Below are positions 61,263 to 64,000 of a DNA stretch of 64,000 nt, one piece after another. The translations under genes were made by a program, and so were the position numbers. Position 1 is the stretch's first letter. Each line of letters starts with the position of its first letter. The stretch comes from Solwaraspora sp. WMMA2056. GTDB taxonomy: Bacteria; Actinomycetota; Actinomycetes; Mycobacteriales; Micromonosporaceae. The notes beneath the pieces are model-generated. The model ran no database searches. It saw only the letters and a list, made by a program, of their open reading frames with translations, and had not been told where the DNA came from. Location: positions 2,790,001 to 2,854,000 of the forward strand of contig NZ_CP128360.1 of assembly GCF_030345095.1 (NCBI RefSeq). The letters are read 5' to 3'.

Positions 61263-62621
61263 AACGTCGTTCAGATAGGGCGCGTGTCGGGGCCGGCGCG
61301 GTGAGCTGACGTCGATTGTGGAGGCCGGTACGGTGGCTGGCCGTGACGTCATCGGTGGAGCAACGGCCGCAGGGTCGGTTGACCGACCATATCGGGTTGG
61401 GTGTGGTGTCGGCCCGGTTCGGCCGTGACCTGCTGGAAGAGGTCCTCAACCGCAGCGGGGCGGCGGGAGAAACGCTCGCGGCGGCTACCGGCACACGTGA
61501 TGGTCCGGTACGTGATCGCGATGGGGCTGTTCTTCGCCGAGTCGTATGACGAGGTGATGCGCCGGCTGGTCGGTAACCTGCGCAGACTCGGCTCGTGGGA
61601 CGACGACTGGCAGGTCCCCACCAGGTCCGCGATCACCCAGGCCCGGCAGCGACTCGGGCCCGAGCCGATGAAGGCGTTGTTCGAACGGGCCGCGGTGCCC
61701 CTGGCCACACCGGGCACGAAAGGCGCCTTCATCGGCCGACGCCGGCTGGTGGCGATCGACGCGACCAGCTTCGACGTGGCCGACACACCGGACAAATCTG
61801 CAACGGTTCGGCCGGACGGGCTCGGGGCCGAAAGCGTCGGCGTATCCGAAACTGCACGTCACCGCTGTGGCCGAGTGCGGCAGCCACGCGATCGTGGGCG
61901 CGGTGCTCGGTGGCTGCCGCACCGGGGAACGCACCCTGGCCGCCGACCTCACCGGCACGGTCGGGCCGGGCATGTTGGTGATGGCCGACGCCGGCCTGTA
62001 CTCCTGGGAACTGTTCAACCGGTACGCGGCCACCGGCGCGGACCTGGCCTGGCGCATCGGCGCGTCGGTGTCGGTCGGGCACCTGAACTGGCTCGCGGAC
62101 GGCTCCTACCACGCGTTGATCTACGCCCCCGGCCTGAGCGCCGCCCGTCGGGCGAGGCTGGCCGAACAGGCCAGAGCCGGCCACCAGGTTCCCGCCGCGC
62201 TGGCCCGCCTCGTGCGGATGGTCGAGTACACCGTCCCGGACCGCAACCCCGACGGTGACCTGATCGTGGGGACTGCTGCTGGCCCACTACGCCATCCGTG
62301 CCCTCCTGCTCGACGCCGCCGACCCCGCCGGCTACGACCTGGACCGCATGTCGTTCGTCAAGGCCTCCGCGTCGTACGCCGCCAGGTCACCGACCAGGCG
62401 GCCATCACCCCTGAGGACCTTTCCGAGGCCCTGACCGACGCTCTCGCCGAGATCCGCCACCAGCCCAACCCGCCCCGCCGCCACCGGACCTGTCCCCGCG
62501 TCGTCAAACGCGCCCGCCACAACTCCTACCGCGTCAAACGCCCCACCGACCGCGACACCCGCCACCCCGGACCACCCACACCCCACCTGGCCTGCCCAGA
62601 CACCCCAATCTGAACGGCATT
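61263..62621 (+). mobile_element. decayed IS4-family insertion sequence (1359 bp)
   Basis: Terminal inverted repeats AACGTCGTTCAGATAGGG (61263-61280) and, read from the right end, AATGCCGTTCAGATTGGG match at 15 of 18 positions. Both ends are flanked by the 12-bp repeat GGATCAGGAAGC, in the 11-13 bp range known for some IS4-family elements. The transposase inside is broken. The right copy of the repeat is the stop-codon region of the MerR gene. Confidence 0.85.
61343..62613 (+). pseudogene. IS4-family transposase, frameshifted and internally deleted
   Basis: Coding pieces occur in successive frames: RLTDHIGLGVVSARFGRDLL; then RREKRSRRLPAHVMVRYVIA to VAIDATSFDVADT; then AVAECGSHAIVGAVLGGCRTG to RMVEYTVPDRNPDGDLIV; then LLLAHYAIRALLLDAADP; then VRRQVTDQAAITPEDL. 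Frameshifts lie near 61457, 61821 and 62371. About 100 codons, including the YREK region, are missing near 62270. The element cannot encode an active transposase. Confidence 0.85.
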
Positions 62622-62633
62622 GGATCAGGAAGC
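62622..62633. repeat. 12-bp target-site duplication, right
   Basis: GGATCAGGAAGC, second copy, overlaps the last codons and stop of the MerR gene. Confidence 0.8.
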
Positions 62634-63278
62634 GTCGTCCGTTTTTCGTGCTTTGCCGGCCCGGGCGGCGATAATGTGCTCATGCGCCATGCCGCGTAGA
62701 GTGCACCAGGCGACCTCGAAGAGAACGGTTCGTGCGACCAGCATCAGCGCGGCTTCATCTTCGTCCGCGTCGACCGGGATAGTGTCGACTTCCCGACTCG
62801 CGATCCGTGCAGCCGCCTGCTGATAGGGGACGAACACGTCCACGTCGTCGTCCCAGCCGAGCAGGCGTAGCGCGGTCAGAACCTGCGTCAGGGTCGACCG
62901 GCCCGGTGCCCCCGGCTCGACGTTCCAGTTCAGGCCGTCGACGAAGGTGTCCACCTGATACCGCGCGGTCGTCCCGATCGAGCCGGCCTCTTCCTCCCGG
63001 TCCAGCGGAACCAGTGCCTTGTTGATGACCCGGCAGAGTCCGTCCAGTTGCGTGCCGCGGTCGTCCAGGGCGGTGACGATCTCCCTGACCGCCGACAGCG
63101 GAAGCCGTCCGACAACGGTCAACGTCGTAATGAGGTACAGCCGGCTGAGATGGTCGTCGCCGTAGTCTGCCTGGTTGCGTGCCGTCCGCTTACCGGGCGG
63201 CAGCAGGCCCTCGCGCAGATAGAACTTGATGGTCGCGACGGGGAGCCCGCTTTTCTGGCTCAGTTCTGAGATTCGCAT
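62625..63278 (-). CDS. MerR-family transcriptional regulator
   Basis: 217 residues from ATG 63278, with GGAG upstream. The MerR helix-turn-helix and wing are clear (MRISELSQKSGLPVATIKFY, then LREGLLPPGKRTARNQADYG), followed by a helical effector domain without obvious metal Cys. The IS element ends directly after its stop codon and leaves it intact. Upstream lie a small ORF and a 15-bp dyad that it might bind. Confidence 0.88.
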   Translation of the reverse strand: MRISELSQKSGLPVATIKFYLREGLLPPGKRTARNQADYGDDHLSRLYLITTLTVVGRLPLSAVREIVTALDDRGTQLDGLCRVINKALVPLDREEEAGSIGTTARYQVDTFVDGLNWNVEPGAPGRSTLTQVLTALRLLGWDDDVDVFVPYQQAAARIASREVDTIPVDADEDEAALMLVARTVLFEVAWCTLRGMAHEHIIAARAGKARKTDDAS

Positions 63279-63344
63279 CGAGCTCCGTGGCGGCGTCGAG
63301 GGGTAGCGACATTCATCAGTCTTCCACATGGCGTCGCCGGGTAC

Positions 63345-63464
63345 CTACTTGTTGTTTGCCTGGCAGTTCTGGCAACTTGTCGTTCTAAGGAGCAAATATT
63401 ATCTTGTTCCGATTTGTTCGACTAGGTCGTTTAACTCCATTTCTTCGGTCATGTCGGCTGGCAT
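63345..63464 (-). other. stop-interrupted small ORF resembling a lanthipeptide precursor
   Basis: ATG at 63464 (or 63452) behind AAAGG opens an acidic 21-residue peptide, starting MPADMTEEMELND and ending at a TAA (63399-63401). The same frame continues as YLLLRTTSCQNCQANNK to a TAG. The whole resembles an acidic leader plus a Thr/Ser/Cys core split by a nonsense codon. It uses A/T-ending codons including TTA, unlike the window. It may be a decayed precursor or chance. Confidence 0.3.
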
Positions 63465-63488
63465 CCTTTCTTCAAGATTGCCTTAAGT

Positions 63489-63503
63489 GTAACTGGTAGT
63501 TAC
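63489..63503. promoter_or_regulatory. 15-bp dyad GTAACT-GGT-AGTTAC
   Basis: Perfect 6-3-6 palindrome, 25 bases upstream of the small ORF and about 210 upstream of the MerR gene, both read on the minus strand. Form and place fit a MerR-type operator; binding is inferred. Confidence 0.45.
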
Positions 63504-63882
63504 CTTGGGTCGCTCCGGCGATGGTCGGCGAATGCTGCGGAGTGTGAAGTGCTGCGACTCACCTGGCTCGCGCCGTGTCTGCATGCGTTCCGATGGTGGG
63601 TGCGTGGCGAACTGCCGTTCCCTGTTTGGAAATATTGACCGTCGTTGTGCTGCCTGGCGCTTCGTCCATTGGATATTGCGACAATCTGGGGGGTTATTGT
63701 CCGATCGGTCCGGTATGCAATAGTGCTTCCGCAACGATGGCGTGCGTTTGTCTGCGTCGTCAAGCAATCAATGGATAGTGGGGATCTCCACCAACCAGGT
63801 GTGTCCTGGGCGGCGAATGCGTCCAGTGACGCCCGCCTTTAACCAATCGGTCACTCATGGTGATCGGTGGAGCGACTAATCG

Positions 63883-63911
63883 TTGCCCACCTGCCGGTGA
63901 TGGGTTAGCAT
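63883..63911 (+). promoter_or_regulatory. possible promoter reading off the right edge
   Basis: TTGCCC (63883-63888), 17 bases, TAGCAT (63906-63911). Downstream to 64000 there is no start codon with a good frame, only small inverted repeats (CGGCA/TGCCG near 63970). The stretch 63504-64000 is AT-richer than the rest of the window and no gene is supported in it. Confidence 0.4.
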
Positions 63912-64000
63912 CGATCCGGATCTAGATGATCGGCAGGCGAAAGCCGGGGCCTGTTGATTTGCTGGCGGTCGGCATTTTGGTGCCGGCTAGCGGTGTTATC

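Noticed and set aside
63505-63842. Small frames on both strands in the right-hand AT-richer tract
   Set aside because: Frames overlap each other on both strands, lack ribosome sites and show no recognisable domain.
63912-64000. Possible riboswitch near the right edge
   Set aside because: Only short hairpins are visible and no known riboswitch core could be recognised; the sequence is cut by the window end.
1-64000. tRNA, rRNA or CRISPR features
   Set aside because: No cloverleaf-like sequence with conserved bases, no rRNA segments and no regularly spaced short repeats were noticed on reading.

Overview
The window is high-GC (about 70% G+C) DNA from an actinobacterium. Supporting signs are GTG starts, ATGA/GTGA stop-start overlaps, a DUF5753/DUF397 regulator pair, a mycothiol-isomerase-like protein, PucR and TetR regulators and very high third-position GC. 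A Micromonospora-like host is a reasonable guess but cannot be proven from this sequence. No rRNA, tRNA or CRISPR array was seen.

Positions 1 to about 52.8 kb read as one catabolic island. (1) 260-14596, a 13-gene co-directional run: a Dpp-type peptide/small-molecule ABC importer, an alpha/beta hydrolase, two amidohydrolases, a cytidine-deaminase-like enzyme, a creatininase-family amidase, a cyclase-family hydrolase, a gamma-glutamyltransferase-like enzyme and an Old-Yellow-type oxidoreductase. (2) 14682-16425, a membrane-anchored hydrolase divergent from a TetR regulator. (3) 16513-24375, a 41-residue leader peptide and TauD-type dioxygenase, a self-sufficient P450 (heme, reductase and ferredoxin in one chain), an alcohol dehydrogenase, an aldehyde dehydrogenase and a PucR regulator. 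(4) 24558-32086, a medium-chain reductase, an amidohydrolase and a BMP-type nucleoside-like ABC importer, closed by a perfect 19-bp hairpin. (5) 32169-38615, an exchanger-like membrane protein, an aldo/keto reductase, VOC and SnoaL-like proteins, two paralogous convergent IclR regulators and a degenerate M20 protein. (6) 38801-44374, a ferredoxin, ferredoxin reductase, FAH-family enzyme, dihydroorotase-like enzyme, HpcH/HpaI aldolase, cupin and ribokinase. (7) 44371-49231, an MFS/PadR/membrane-protein set, a frameshifted PHP gene and an acetamidase/formamidase. (8) 49531-52713, Rieske oxygenase alpha and beta subunits, a Dabb protein and a two-domain extradiol-type dioxygenase, ended by a clear terminator.

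The main new observation is a dyad, GCGAGA-N5-TCTCGC, at eight promoter regions of this island (158, 16433, 20340, 21601, 24518, 37301, 38647, 49438). One copy lies upstream of one of the two IclR genes. I infer an IclR-controlled regulon linking two importers, a P450, a Rieske oxygenase, an extradiol dioxygenase, an aldehyde dehydrogenase, an FAH enzyme and an aldolase. That enzyme set fits ring hydroxylation followed by meta-cleavage of a nitrogen-containing aromatic or heteroaromatic compound. The substrate itself is unknown.

From 52.8 kb on the content is a mixed accessory region: an XRE/DUF397 pair, an AAC(3)-type acetyltransferase with a MarR regulator, a DUF5987/GMC oxidoreductase/AhpD-like operon, and a decayed IS4-family element with a 12-bp target duplication at the stop codon of a MerR gene. 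The right edge is an AT-richer tract holding a short, stop-interrupted ORF that resembles a lanthipeptide precursor.
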